A DNA stretch of 64,000 nucleotides from Hysterium pulicare CBS 123377 (taxonomy: Eukaryota > Ascomycota > Dothideomycetes > Hysteriales > Hysteriaceae). Shown here piece by piece: positions 34,801 to 45,422 of the stretch. The DNA lies in assembly GCA_000467715.1 (NCBI GenBank), contig AJFK01000317.1, forward strand, positions 1-64,000, written 5' to 3'. The notes under the pieces were generated by a model. The model ran no database searches. It was not told the origin of the DNA and worked only from the letters and a program-made list of their open reading frames with translations. Position numbers and translations under genes: made by a program. Each line of letters opens with the position of its first letter. Within the stretch, counting starts at the first letter, position 1.

Positions 34801-35712
34801 CCATCAGCACAAGCTGCTCAGCAAGTTCCGGCGACTCAGCAACCTGCACAGCCTCAACCTTTGCAACACCAGGTTGTCTCTCAACCGCAGGCACAGAATC
34901 ATAGCACTGGAGTCTCGCAACCTGCTGGTTCTTCCAATGTCTTTTCTCAATCAAACCCCTTCAGTCAGCAGCCGCAATTCAATCAGCCTGGCATGTTCGG
35001 CCGTCCAAATCAACCAGGCCAGCAACTGAATCAGAACCAGCCAAATCAACAGCCTGGTCAAGCATTAGGGCAAAATCGGTTTGGCAGTCAAATGGGTCAA
35101 ACTATCGGTGCATTTGGCAATATTCCTCGTCTTGGATTTATGGGCGCACAGAACCAGACGCCTCAAAACATGATGCGGCCAGGCTCTCCAGCAAACCAGC
35201 CGCCTCAGGTTGGAGGCGCCCCCCAGACACAACCACCTCAACAACAACAAATGCTAGGTAATGCTAATATTGGCACTGGTCCTGCAGCTCTTCGCAATAT
35301 CATAGGCCAGCAGGGTGGCCAATCGAATATTCCTCGTGGCGGCGGCATTCCGCGACCCGGTGGCCGTGGTCAGAACAACCAGCCACAGCAGAACCAGCAA
35401 AACCAGCAGCAGCAGAATCAAGGCATTAGTATTCAAGGTGCCGGCGCTTCCCAACTTCCTCGCGGCGGAGGTGGAAGGAATAGAGGCGGTCGCGGTGGTG
35501 GTAATGTGCAGACAAATGTACCCGGAGGTCGTGGACAAGGCCAAAACAGTCCCATGAACCCGGGTGCCAAGCAATTTACGCCCGGAGCTGCAGATGCTAC
35601 TGCTGCGGGAGCGGGCCGTGGACAGAAGAGGGGAAGAGATGATGGAGGTGATGGCGATGGTGGAAACCAGGGTGGAAAGCGGGCCAGAGGAGGTGGTGGT
35701 GGCCAAGCCTAG
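28881..35712 (+). CDS. MLP1: Nuclear pore basket protein Mlp1/TPR
   Basis: This is a giant coiled-coil filament protein of the nuclear basket, involved in mRNA quality control and anchoring. Three exons (28881-29172, 29228-33696, 33748-35712) give 2241 aa. The first 100 residues are helical (VPEPTLQSLLDNPTADLVKS). About 1600 residues of nearly continuous heptad coiled coil follow. The typical TPR/MLP central segment is there: GGLTVTQLYSENTQLKSQLE and GRLITRRLVLFKDVSELQQQ. After about residue 1750 the chain becomes low in complexity: Gln/Pro/Asn rich with a few FG motifs (GMFGRPN, QNRFGSQ, IGAFGN), then RGG-type repeats and a KKR/KR-rich end (GRGQKRGRDDGGDGDGG). The second intron is 51 nt and stop-free, so an unspliced frame looks continuous. 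The architecture matches fungal Mlp1 in size and order. Confidence 0.93.
33697..33747 (+). other. Frame-preserving, stop-free intron in MLP1 (51 nt)
   Basis: The sequence begins GTAAGT, contains a TACTAAT branch site and ends GCCCAG, an excellent fungal intron. It is 51 nt long, a multiple of three, with no stop in frame. Retention would insert 17 residues (VSYSISKCRLSILIFAQ), hydrophobic and coil-breaking, in the coiled coil between LETQA and GELHQRI. Confidence 0.85.
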
Positions 35713-37168
35713 ATGACATGAGAGATCACTTTAGCTCTGGAGATGCGCCTTCTACAGGCACCAGCTCTTGTGCTTTAATATGTTTCCTTTGTTTTCCGTG
35801 AGGATTTCTTACGTTACATGGTATTTTGTCTCCATTCGGGACGCCGGTGGCAAAAAACAGGCTGGCATTGAGAGTTCATTCAAGGTATTCTGTAGGATAG
35901 TACAAAAAGCATACGCTACGAAAGCAGTATGCTTCTTTCGCCCGTCTATACCGGTCCATCTCCTGATTATATCTAATATGACACGTGATCACGTGATACA
36001 GCCCACAATCAATTGAGGTCACCATGATGAAAATCGAAAATGTTCGGAGCCATACTGTAGCCTGAAGGACTCTGGTTCGTGGTTTCTAATCATAAGTGGC
36101 TCACTTTCCTCTCTCAGAAGCTTGCGCGTAGGCCAGATCTTCTCCACAGTTTTTTCAAGCTTCTAAAACATGGCTGAGGATGTCAACGTTTAAGGTGTTG
36201 GCGGTAAAACCACAGTCCCAATTATACGGTAGATCACAAAGGTAAGCATCGGCCTTCTGGAGTTGCTAGTGATTAGCCGCCTTATGCCCTGAGACGAAAC
36301 TTGTTGAGGCTGTTGTTCTCTTTCACATCATGGTAACCCGTGTCGCATCGAAAGATCCTCAATGCCTCAATAGTCTTTAGTCGAACTTTGGTGATGCGCC
36401 GAGCTCGGCCTTTTCCAAGGATCTACGGCTGATCTACACAGTGATACCTCTAGGTTTTGGAGGGAAAGGTTAGAAGGAATCGAACGGAAGGATAGGTACT
36501 AATATTGGATATCTTCTCCTAGATTTTGGGAATGAAGCGGGAGCCAGAAGGAACTCGGACATCGATGAAAGAGAGTCTTGCTTTCGCAATCGATGAGAAA
36601 TATGAGCATTGTTCTAAGTCTTGCTTGAGGACTACCGATGTCGATAATACGTAACTCAATGGACTTCTTCGCTTGCTTGGCATAATTTGAAGGTGGAGCT
36701 TAATCCTGTTGCAGTCAATTGGGTAAAGCTTGATGCTCTTTATTGCGACTGTTGATGAGTTGAAGTCGCCCCGTAAAGATAGAGACGGGCGAGCGCATGA
36801 CCCTGCGAACAATGCCATACAGGCCACACCGACTTTTAGATCTTTGCCAGGGGGCAGAGTTGATAGGTTGAACGAATTCAACAAGCCACAAATGGCTCCC
36901 CGTGATGGTGTCACTCGGGGGCACGGTGCATTTTAGCAGCCGATCGGCAACAAGGATTAAACGCGTCTAGATTTCTACAAACTCCAAGCTCCAGACAACT
37001 CGCCATTCACTTCTTTTATTCCTTCCAACTGACACGCTCCTTTAATTCACCTCGCTCACCCATCTCCTACTTGTCCTAAACCCTGTATCCCCCCGGCTCT
37101 TCTGGGGCCTTCCACTTCTCCTGCATTTTGCTTCTTTTCTGATTGTAGCTTCGAAAGGGGCGGACACC
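35713..37168. other. Intergenic region between MLP1 and the UDP-sugar transporter
   Basis: These 1.45 kb hold the MLP1 3' flank and the promoter of the transporter. Opposing open frames at 36519-36914 (minus) and 36730-36936 (plus) lack domains, and I leave them out. A 14-bp perfect palindrome with two CACGTG boxes lies at 35982-35995. The 100 nt before the transporter start are pyrimidine rich. Confidence 0.45.
35982..35995. promoter_or_regulatory. Palindromic double E-box CACGTGATCACGTG
   Basis: The sequence is a perfect 14-bp palindrome made of two CACGTG hexamers separated by AT. CACGTG is the core bound by bHLH proteins such as Cbf1 and the fungal SREBP and Pho4 families. It lies 270 bp after the MLP1 stop and 1.17 kb before the transporter start, so its target gene is unclear. 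Confidence 0.4.
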
Positions 37169-38723
37169 ATGGCGATCGATGCGAATCGTAGAGGGGGTTT
37201 GTGGGGAGGTCTTCCTATGAAGCACCTCTCTTTGATCACAGTACGTTTGGATAGGTCTCTGGACTTATAGAATACTTGGCTGACTTGGTATCACAGCTCA
37301 CATTCCAGAATTCAGCTCTCATCCTGGTATGACGTCCTCCCACACCGTAGCTTGATGCGCAAAAATACAATACATGTTAGGGCTTGGTTGCTGATGGAGG
37401 AATAGATTATGCATTACTCGCGAATCATGCCGTTAGTTGGCGGACAGCGGTATCATCCATCCACCTCTGTCTTCCTCAATGAGGTCATCAAACTTGCAAT
37501 ATCGTTGACGATGGCTCTATACGATATTTCCGCGAACCTTCCTGCGAATACTTCTGCTACGGCTTTGTTCAGCAATCTGATGGCCTCCGTATTCACGAAT
37601 GAGAGTTGGAAACTTGCCATTCCAGCATTGCTATATACCCTTCAGAACACCTTGCAGTACGTGGCTGTGAGCAACTTGGATGCAGCGTCATTTCAAGTTA
37701 CTTATCAATTGAAAATTCTCACGACTGCACTCTTCAGTGTACTTCTGCTTGGCCGGTCACTCTCAACTCGAAAATGGGCCTCACTAGTCCTCCTGGTCCT
37801 CGGCGTCTCAATCGTGCAATTTCCTCATGCGTCCGATCCGACCAGCCTAAAAGATCTCAGGGACACACAAGCGCGGATGTTTTGGCCTCGGTCTCTTGAA
37901 GAGCTTCGAGATCTCGGAAGCACTGCGGCTGCACAACTGACGAAGAGGTCTGCGACATATGAAGGGATTGAGGAGGATGTGGCTTTGCAAAATCCTCAGA
38001 TGAATGCCTCTATTGGACTATTCGCCGTTCTCGTAGCGTGCATTGTTTCTGGCTTAGCAGGAGTCATGTTCGAAAAAATCCTCAAAGACTCCACCGCAAC
38101 TGCTTCGCTTTGGGTCCGCAACGTACAGCTTTCGTTCTGGTCGATATTTCCTGCTCTGTTCATTGGTGTCATCTTTGTTGATGGCGAAAATATATCAAAG
38201 ACTGGATTTTTCGCGGGTTACAATTGGGTTGTGTGGACGGCTATCACCTTCCAGGCTTTGGGAGGTGTCATAGTAGCGATGGTTATCAACTACGCTGACA
38301 ACATTGCCAAAAACTTCGCAACTAGCATCAGCATTATCATCAGCTTCCTCGCTAGTGTTTTCTTCTTCAAGTTCTCGATCACGGCATCTGTAAGTTGTCC
38401 CGAGGCCACTAAGATTACAGAAAGAACATGCGCTAATAACTAAATAGTATTTGATTGGGACGACAACGGTTTTATTCGCAACCTACCTCTATAGCAGCCA
38501 AGATCGCCTACGACCACCACCGATTCGTATTGCAGAGTATGAGAAAACCACAATAGATGGCAACCCTTCATATTTCGATCTTGAGCGAGTTCCGGGCCCC
38601 TTGGCGAAATCACCCTTGAGGACAGAAGGTCTTAGCACGTCAAGGCCAGGGACTCCAACGGTCGAACGACACCATTTCAGAGCCAACTCGGACCGCAAGC
38701 AGTTTCCAAAGCGAGATGCATAA
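37169..38723 (+). CDS. Golgi UDP-galactose-type nucleotide-sugar transporter (Gms1/SLC35A family)
   Basis: The family brings UDP-sugars into the Golgi lumen in exchange for UMP for glycoprotein and wall glycan synthesis. Four exons (37169-37240, 37297-37326, 37406-38389, 38448-38723) give 453 aa. The second exon has only 30 nt (LTFQNSALIL) and joins to IMHYSRIMP, the hallmark start of the family. Later hallmarks are SVFLNEVIKLAISL, NTLQYVAVSNLDAASFQVTY and QLKILTTALFSVLLLGRSLS in the first half, and SGLAGVMFEKILKDS, TGFFAGYNWVVWTAI and GGVIVAMVINYADNIAKNFA followed by TSISIIIS in the second. About ten hydrophobic spans are visible, with a long cytosolic tail after the last. The substrate (UDP-Gal or UDP-GlcNAc) cannot be decided from sequence. 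Confidence 0.93.
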
Positions 38724-39303
38724 GTGCACATCCTATTATTGGTATGGAGCGCAACGCACCAATTGGTCATCTTGACGCTTCTTGAGGACGAATTTGTTGA
38801 AAATATGCATCATTCGGCATATGAAAAGTATGTTGAGCTTCTCAAACAGTTACCCGGCATTTGGTTTAGGCAAATTCCCATTACACGATTGGGATGGTCA
38901 TTGCATCTTACGATGGCGTTTTGACAAGTATTGGCTCATAGCACTGGCGTTGGCGGCAGAAATGGATTGAGCAAACTTGCACTGGTTTTATGGTGACAAG
39001 GAAATATGCATCGCTCAAAGGCGTATTGATCATGGGATCGTCGAGTCTATGTATATACCACTCAGAAATGGTTGACAGATTGCCCATAATGCTTGCTTAG
39101 AAGGTTGATGCCCAGGTGGTGAGTGTGGAGTGCTGCTGCTAGTGAGACCAACGTCCCTTCCAGTTTAAGATTCAGACGTCCCAACCTCACTTTGTCTTCT
39201 TCCGCCAACCTCATAGCTTCAAACATCACTGTACACTCTTTCGATTGACATCTATTAATCATCTTTCTGCATCTCATCTCTTTTAACGACCATCACTGTT
39301 GAC
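38724..39303. other. Intergenic region upstream of MER3
   Basis: This holds the transporter 3' flank and the MER3 promoter. A 71-codon minus-strand frame starting with ATG at 39277 has a helical-looking composition but no support from domains or context. The last 30 nt before 39304 (CTCTTTTAACGACCATC) are an ordinary leader. Confidence 0.45.
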
Positions 39304-42300
39304 ATGGAAGAGTCCGTCTTCGACATCCTCGATGAGCTTGACCACCACCAGCCAAGAGAATACTCCAGAGTACAATCTTCTAGATATCCTGTCACTCAAG
39401 CAGCACCGGATGTCAGAGCAGTACGGAATCCTCGACGTTCTCAAGACCGATATCGTGAGCATCATCTCGACGACGGACGTGTCCATCGTGAGCTGGGCGC
39501 AGATCTACAGCTTGGACAAGATTTGCCATTTGATGCATTTGGTAAGCTCTTGGGAAGTCTATAGGGTCCCATGTACTCTGACACAATTTAGATAAGGAGT
39601 TGCTGCACCGACCCTACAAAGACCGTCAAAAACAAGCAGAACAAGGGCGAGCACGGCTATCGTTAGCACCACAAGCATCTCGATACTTCAACGATGGGTT
39701 TTCACAGACCCGCCATACCTCACTGGAGCTAGAGAGAGATCCCATAGAGCGTCAGTAATGTGAGAGACTGCGAATGATGAACATGGGCGCTAACAGATGA
39801 TAGCTCAATTCAATCCTCATCGTTCACGGATGAAGGAACTGAGTAAGCGCAGTTGCCTTGTACTTCACACACAATGTTTAGCTGACCACCTCCTAGATCA
39901 ATATGCGTACAATAATGCTCAAGTTGCCGAATCCAGCTCAGACCCCCAGGGTCTACCTTCCAGTCCGGCCTTCCGAGCAAGCCAACGACACAATAAGAAC
40001 AATATGCTGTTGATGCGGAAGCCAAAACGGGCACTGGAGGATGAAGATACACACAGTGCACGACCTCCTCCAACCCAGAGCTTCGAGCCCTCGTACCTGA
40101 AGGCAACTCAGGAAAGAGGTCCGAACACACTCAACCTAAGCCATGCTCCACTAGTGGCACAGGGTATTGCCCTAGTTTCTACCGATGAACTGCCAGATCG
40201 GCTGAGGACTGTGTTTCCATTTCCCTTGTTCAATGCGGTGCAGTCTAAATGTTTCAATCAAGTATATCGATCTGACGACAATTTTGTGTTATCGTCGCCC
40301 ACTGGTAGTGGCAAAACAGCCATCTTGGAGCTCGCAATTTGTCGAACTATCAACAGCCGGGCTATAGGACAATACAAAATCATATACCAGGCACCCACTA
40401 AATCTCTGTGCTCCGAACGCCAGCGAGACTGGCAGAAGAAATTCGGGCCTCTCGGCTTACAATGTGAGGAACTTACCGGTGATAGCGACAATGCCCATCT
40501 TCGAAACATCCAGAGCGCTAGCATCATTATCACAACCCCCGAAAAATGGGATAGCGTTACTCGGAAATGGAAGGACCACGAGAAATTAATGCACCTCATC
40601 AAATTATTTTTAGTCGATGAAGTCCATATCTTGAAGGATGACCGCGGTGCAACACTAGAGGCTGTTGTTTCCCGTATGAAGTCTGTTGGAACCGATGTAC
40701 GATTTCTAGCACTGTCAGCAACTGTTCCGAACTTCGAGGATGTGGCTACTTGGCTGGGAAAGAATCCAATGCAACAAAGCGTACCCGCTGCCCATGAACG
40801 GTTTGGTGAGGAATTTCGGCCGGTTAAGCTGAAAAAACATGTCTGTGGGTATACATGTAATACGGGAAATGAATTCGTGTTCGAGAAGGTGTTAGACAGC
40901 AAGTAAGCTCTCCACAGAAACTACATGTTCCACTCCAGGTATCTGATATGTCTTGGTAGGCTCCCAGAGATCATTTCCAAATATTCCACACGCAAACCTA
41001 TCATGGTATTCTGTTTCACTCGGGCCTCGACAGTCACCACAGCAAAACTACTCGCGAATTGGTGGGTCTCGAGAACTCCGCGAGACCGTTACTGGGAGGC
41101 GCCTACCAGGCAACATTCGTTTGTTGATGGCGACCTTAGAAGTAGGTGCTCTTACCACTTAATAATTCTTCATGGTTAACACATTGATTTGGTTGTTAGA
41201 CTGTGCGGCTGCTGGAGTGGCATTTCACCATGCGGGCCTTGATCCCAACGACAGGCTTGCGATTGAGAACGGCTACCTCAAAGGAGATATCAACGTCATA
41301 TGCTGTACTTCAACCTTAGCAGTCGGTGTTAACCTTCCATGTCATCTTGTCATAATAAAGAACACTGTGTACTGGTCTCATACAGGCTCAAAAGAATATG
41401 CGGACTTGGAAATTATGCAGATGCTTGGGAGGGCAGGGAGGCCCCAATTCGGCGATAGTGCGGTCGCCGTGATCATGACGCGGCATCACAAAGCACGACA
41501 TTACGAGCTGATGATGTCTGGCCAAGAGCTTCTTGAAAGTTGGTACGATTGCTCTTAACCACAAAGTATTTTGTCGGACATCACTAAAGATATTCTCAGT
41601 CTTCACTTGAACCTCATCGATCATTTGGTACGTTATTCTGGTCATCTTTATTGCCTAGCTAACCTGTGGTCATTTAGAATGCCGAAGTCGGATTAGGCAC
41701 TATCACCGATCTTGAATCAGCAAAAAAGTGGCTTGCAGGGACATTTTTGTACGTACGTCTCAAACAAAACCCTCAGTACTATAAGCTTGAAGGATCGAGA
41801 AGCGGTCAAGCTATCGATGAACAGCTCGATGATATTTGCAACCGAGATGTCAACCTCCTCAAGGACACGAATCTCGTCACAGACCAGGACAATTTCAAAT
41901 GCACTGAGTTTGGAGACGCGATGGCTCGATACTATGTGCAATTCGAAACCATGAAAAGCTTTCTGGGGCTACCCCAAAAGCCGAAGATCTCCGAAATCGT
42001 AAGGCTTTGAATAAGTTCCTGATCCGAAGACATCAACAGTGCATTACAGCTAACCAAACAACCCAGCTTTCCGCTCTTGCTCAAGCGAACGAGTTCAAAG
42101 AAGTGAGATTCCGATCTGGTGAGAAACAGTTCTATAAAGATCTCAACAAGTCTCTTTCAATTAGATTTCCAATTCCGGTAGATCTGGCTCTCTCAGCACA
42201 TAAAACATCGCTCATCATCCAATCTCTCCTGGGCTCGGCGGATCTGAACTGGAACGAAGCGAATATGAAGCACAGACCGCAGTATAACACGGAGGTTTCC

Positions 42301-44633
42301 ATCATCCAGAAGCATGTAAATCGGTTAATCCGCTGCGTTATAGATTGTCAAATCACATTAGAGGACTCAGTAGGTATCCGGAATGCCCTGATGTTGGAGC
42401 GTAGCCTCGGGGCCCGAGCATGGGATGATAGTCCGATGCAAATGAAACAAATTGAACAGTTGGGCGTTATAGCTGTAAGAAAACTCGTCAATGCCGGCAT
42501 CAAAACTATTGAGGAGCTGGAAGATACTGAATCCCACCGGATTGAGGGGGTACTCAACAAAAACCCGCCATTTGGCATGAAGCTCCTGGACCGATTGAAA
42601 TCATTCCCCAAGTTGCGAGTAGCACTACATATGGTACCAAAATCGGTATGTAATATTAAAGTTGGCACTTGTCTTGAATGTGTACTGAGGGCAAATCTAG
42701 GTTGTGAAATGTGGTGAAGGGGTAAAGGTCCAAGTCCAGGCAGAAATTGGATTTATGAATGAAAAGCCTGCTATCAAATATCGAGACAAGCTTGTCTACG
42801 TGTGTTTGCTTGCCGAAACATCTGATGGACGAAAAATTCACTTTGCTCGAATCAGGTACAATCTCTCACTCTGAACGACTTTCTTTGTTCTAACCACGAA
42901 CAGCGGACAGAGGCTTGGAAACGGCCAAGACTTGGTGTTTCCGGTGCTGTTGACGAATGCAGACCAATGTATCAATTGCTATGTTATGTGTGATGAGATA
43001 GGCGAGTTCTTACTTCTGCAGCATGTCCTGACTCATACTAACAAGCTGCGTAGCTGGTACGATGCGAGAGGCAACTCTTAAACCCAAAGTGCTTTCGTCC
43101 ATGTTTCCAACTCCCAAACTGCAGGAAACACAAGTGACAAGTCGCCCAGAAAGGCCGACTTCAAACATGTCAAGACGTCGAATCGAGGGCGGTACCTCCT
43201 CCAAGAAAAATTCACCCGGCAGCGACGAGTTCGGAGACGATGACATCGATGATGCTGATTTGGTCCAAGCTGCGAGTGGGGACTTGGATTTTGATCACAT
43301 CGAGAACTACGGCGACCCGACGACCAAGTTAACGCGCAAAAATACGGCTACCAACTCTTCCTTAACAAAAAGGAAGGCCCGTGCCCCACACGAAGCGGAC
43401 GAAGATAACGAGCCGAGACAACTAGACAACGGGAAATGGGCTTGCAATCATAGATGCAAAGACAAGGATGTTTGCAAACACATTTGTTGCCGTGAGGGAG
43501 TTGACAAGCCTCGAAAGAAACCCGCGAAGAAGGCTGTTGCTTCAGACCAATCCCACACCCAGCAGAGTACGAAGAAAACTTCAAAGATGCCACAAAATCA
43601 GGCCAAAACTCAGACCAAGCTTCAACTTCCGGTCTCTAAGAGCAGGATCTCAGCCAACATTGAGCTTCTGGACCTCACGCAGCAAGAGAAGAAGAGGAAA
43701 GAAGAATACGCCCAGAATGGTCCACGAGATTTCAGGAATCTTCATCAACTGCATACCAGTGTCCAGAAAAAAGATCCTCCGTCAACAATATCATCCGTTA
43801 TGCATACGAAGCCGGCATACTCCTATGCCAAAGGCGGTGAACCAAGCCTATCCTTTCTCGATGATGCCCAGAAGAACAATCCTTTCAGGTCATCCTCAAG
43901 TAATTATGGAGAAGACGTGTTTGACGAATTTTCCTCTCATTTCCACTCACCGGGCGGCTCTCAACCGAGCAAAGGCACAGACCAGGACACGCAAGGATGC
44001 AATGTGATCGAAACGAATGATGGCGGGGTCGAAGATATCTACAAAAAAATCGGCTACGATCTTTCATTTGACGAAGAGGATTCAGAACTTGACGCGGCAA
44101 TGGTAGGGTTGGCCGATTCTCAAGAGCTACAAAATGTACAAGATGGCGACGAAGACCCGCAAGCTTTCGCAGAGTACCTAGAAATCAAGCATGGAGGAGG
44201 CGACGAACATCAGCCTGCAGATTACGAAATGGCACTGACTCCTCAAGTGATTCCGCCAGGGACACAAATATCTTCGTCGACAGTTGGACATCCCCCTACC
44301 TATTCCGTCAAACGTCGCTCTCTATTCATTAATGCTAGCAGCAGCTCACAAAATTCACCTGAGGGATTCAGATCGGCCAGGTCAATGTTGGAGAGAGATC
44401 GGAAACTTGCAAAAATGCGCCAGGTAGCTGAAAAGGCACGAGAGGATCATCTCGCACCGAAAGCCGTCAGGAAAAGCCGTGGGATTGAGAACATCCCCAT
44501 TGACTTTGACATGGAAGATCTGTCATCACAACTAATGAGTGATGTGGACCCAATCAGTACGGTCCCTCCAGGTTACGAGGATATTGAGCCCTGGCTGATT
44601 GCTGAGTTCGGGGACATCGTGGAGTTCGCTTGA
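39304..44633 (+). CDS. MER3: Meiotic crossover DNA helicase Mer3/HFM1
   Basis: Mer3/HFM1 is a Ski2-like 3'-5' helicase that stabilises recombination intermediates and promotes interfering crossovers in meiosis. I read twelve exons: 39304-39541, 39592-39750, 39804-39842, 39897-40902, 40960-41141, 41200-41542, 41600-41627, 41678-41998, 42067-42645, 42701-42855, 42904-43001 and 43054-44633, 1575 aa in total. Walker A is SSPTGSGKTA near residue 280. The DEVH box is near 387 and motif III is ALSATVP. The second RecA lobe has KPIMVFCFTRAS, AGVAFHHAGLDPNDR, TSTLAVGVNLPCHLVIIK and QMLGRAGRPQFGD. A Sec63-like region with a helix-hairpin-helix (QLGVIAVRKLVNAGIKTIEE) follows. A CHRC/CKHICC cysteine cluster near 1180 matches the C-terminal zinc finger of HFM1. 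The tail is long and disordered. Exon 7 is only 28 nt, and the last intron is GC-AG. Expression is expected in meiosis. Confidence 0.94.
43002..43053 (+). other. GC-AG intron in MER3 (52 nt)
   Basis: The upstream exon ends ...GATGAGATAG and the intron starts GCGAGT, has a TACTAAC branch site and ends GCGTAG. Splicing here yields CDEIAGTMREATLKP, which fits the Mer3/HFM1 pattern; no GT donor nearby restores this frame. Confidence 0.85.
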
Positions 44634-45422
44634 TAAGGCCATGTGGAGGAGAGGACGTCAAAGCCTCTGTGGCGTTGCCAAAAAATGTCTTCATCTGATC
44701 ACGTATCTCCGGCAGATGTGCAATCCTCCGTTCATTATCAGGAGTATGATCTAGGCGCATGTATCGATATTTCTGGGAAAAGAGCGGAGTCTGCAATGTA
44801 TGAGCATCTACGAAGGTGATTCAGCTACACGCTTAAACACCGTTGTTGCGAGTTAGAGTTGCCACTTTTATATATGTACCAGAATGAGACAAATATCAAA
44901 TCTTACGAATGGTCTCAAGGACCCATTTACACACAAACACATGAATTGCTTCTTCGTCCTGCCGATGGCATCCGCGGAGTTTGTGCTGAGTATATTTATC
45001 GGCGTTTGCTCTTTCTTAACCTAATCCTAAGAAGAATAATATCATATTTAATCTGCCAATAATGCGCTGGTAGACGACTACATGAAAGAGAAGGTGGCGA
45101 CGGTTTATTACTTATACAATTAAAATGCAGAAATGAATTCGGCAAGAAATTCACCGAAACGCGGCGCCTTAAGCTTCCACACCTTAGACAGTCAACATAG
45201 GAGCAGGCCAAAATCGTCCATGAATGAGATTCTGCTTACCTAATGAAGCTGTAAGCTTTAGCGTGCCAAGACTTCCGAGGCTGATCCATGCGGCATCATT
45301 GCGAAATGCACCTCCTCATCCATCGCCAAAACCACCTTATCACCAACCCCCGACAGATTCTTTCAACACCACTCGAAGGCAGGTAGTATCCAAGTAGAAG
45401 GCCTGTCTCTTGAGCTGTCATC
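44634..45422. other. Intergenic region, V-ATPase gene promoter
   Basis: This contains the MER3 3' flank and the promoter and leader of the V-ATPase gene. The part around 44990-45130 is AT rich. Short frames on both strands have no features. Nothing else is seen. Confidence 0.5.

Noticed and set aside
36519-36936. Opposing 131- and 68-codon frames
   Set aside because: No domain and no context; both overlap. Left as intergenic.
39062-39277. 71-codon minus-strand frame before MER3
   Set aside because: Helical-looking composition only; lies in the MER3 promoter, no further support.
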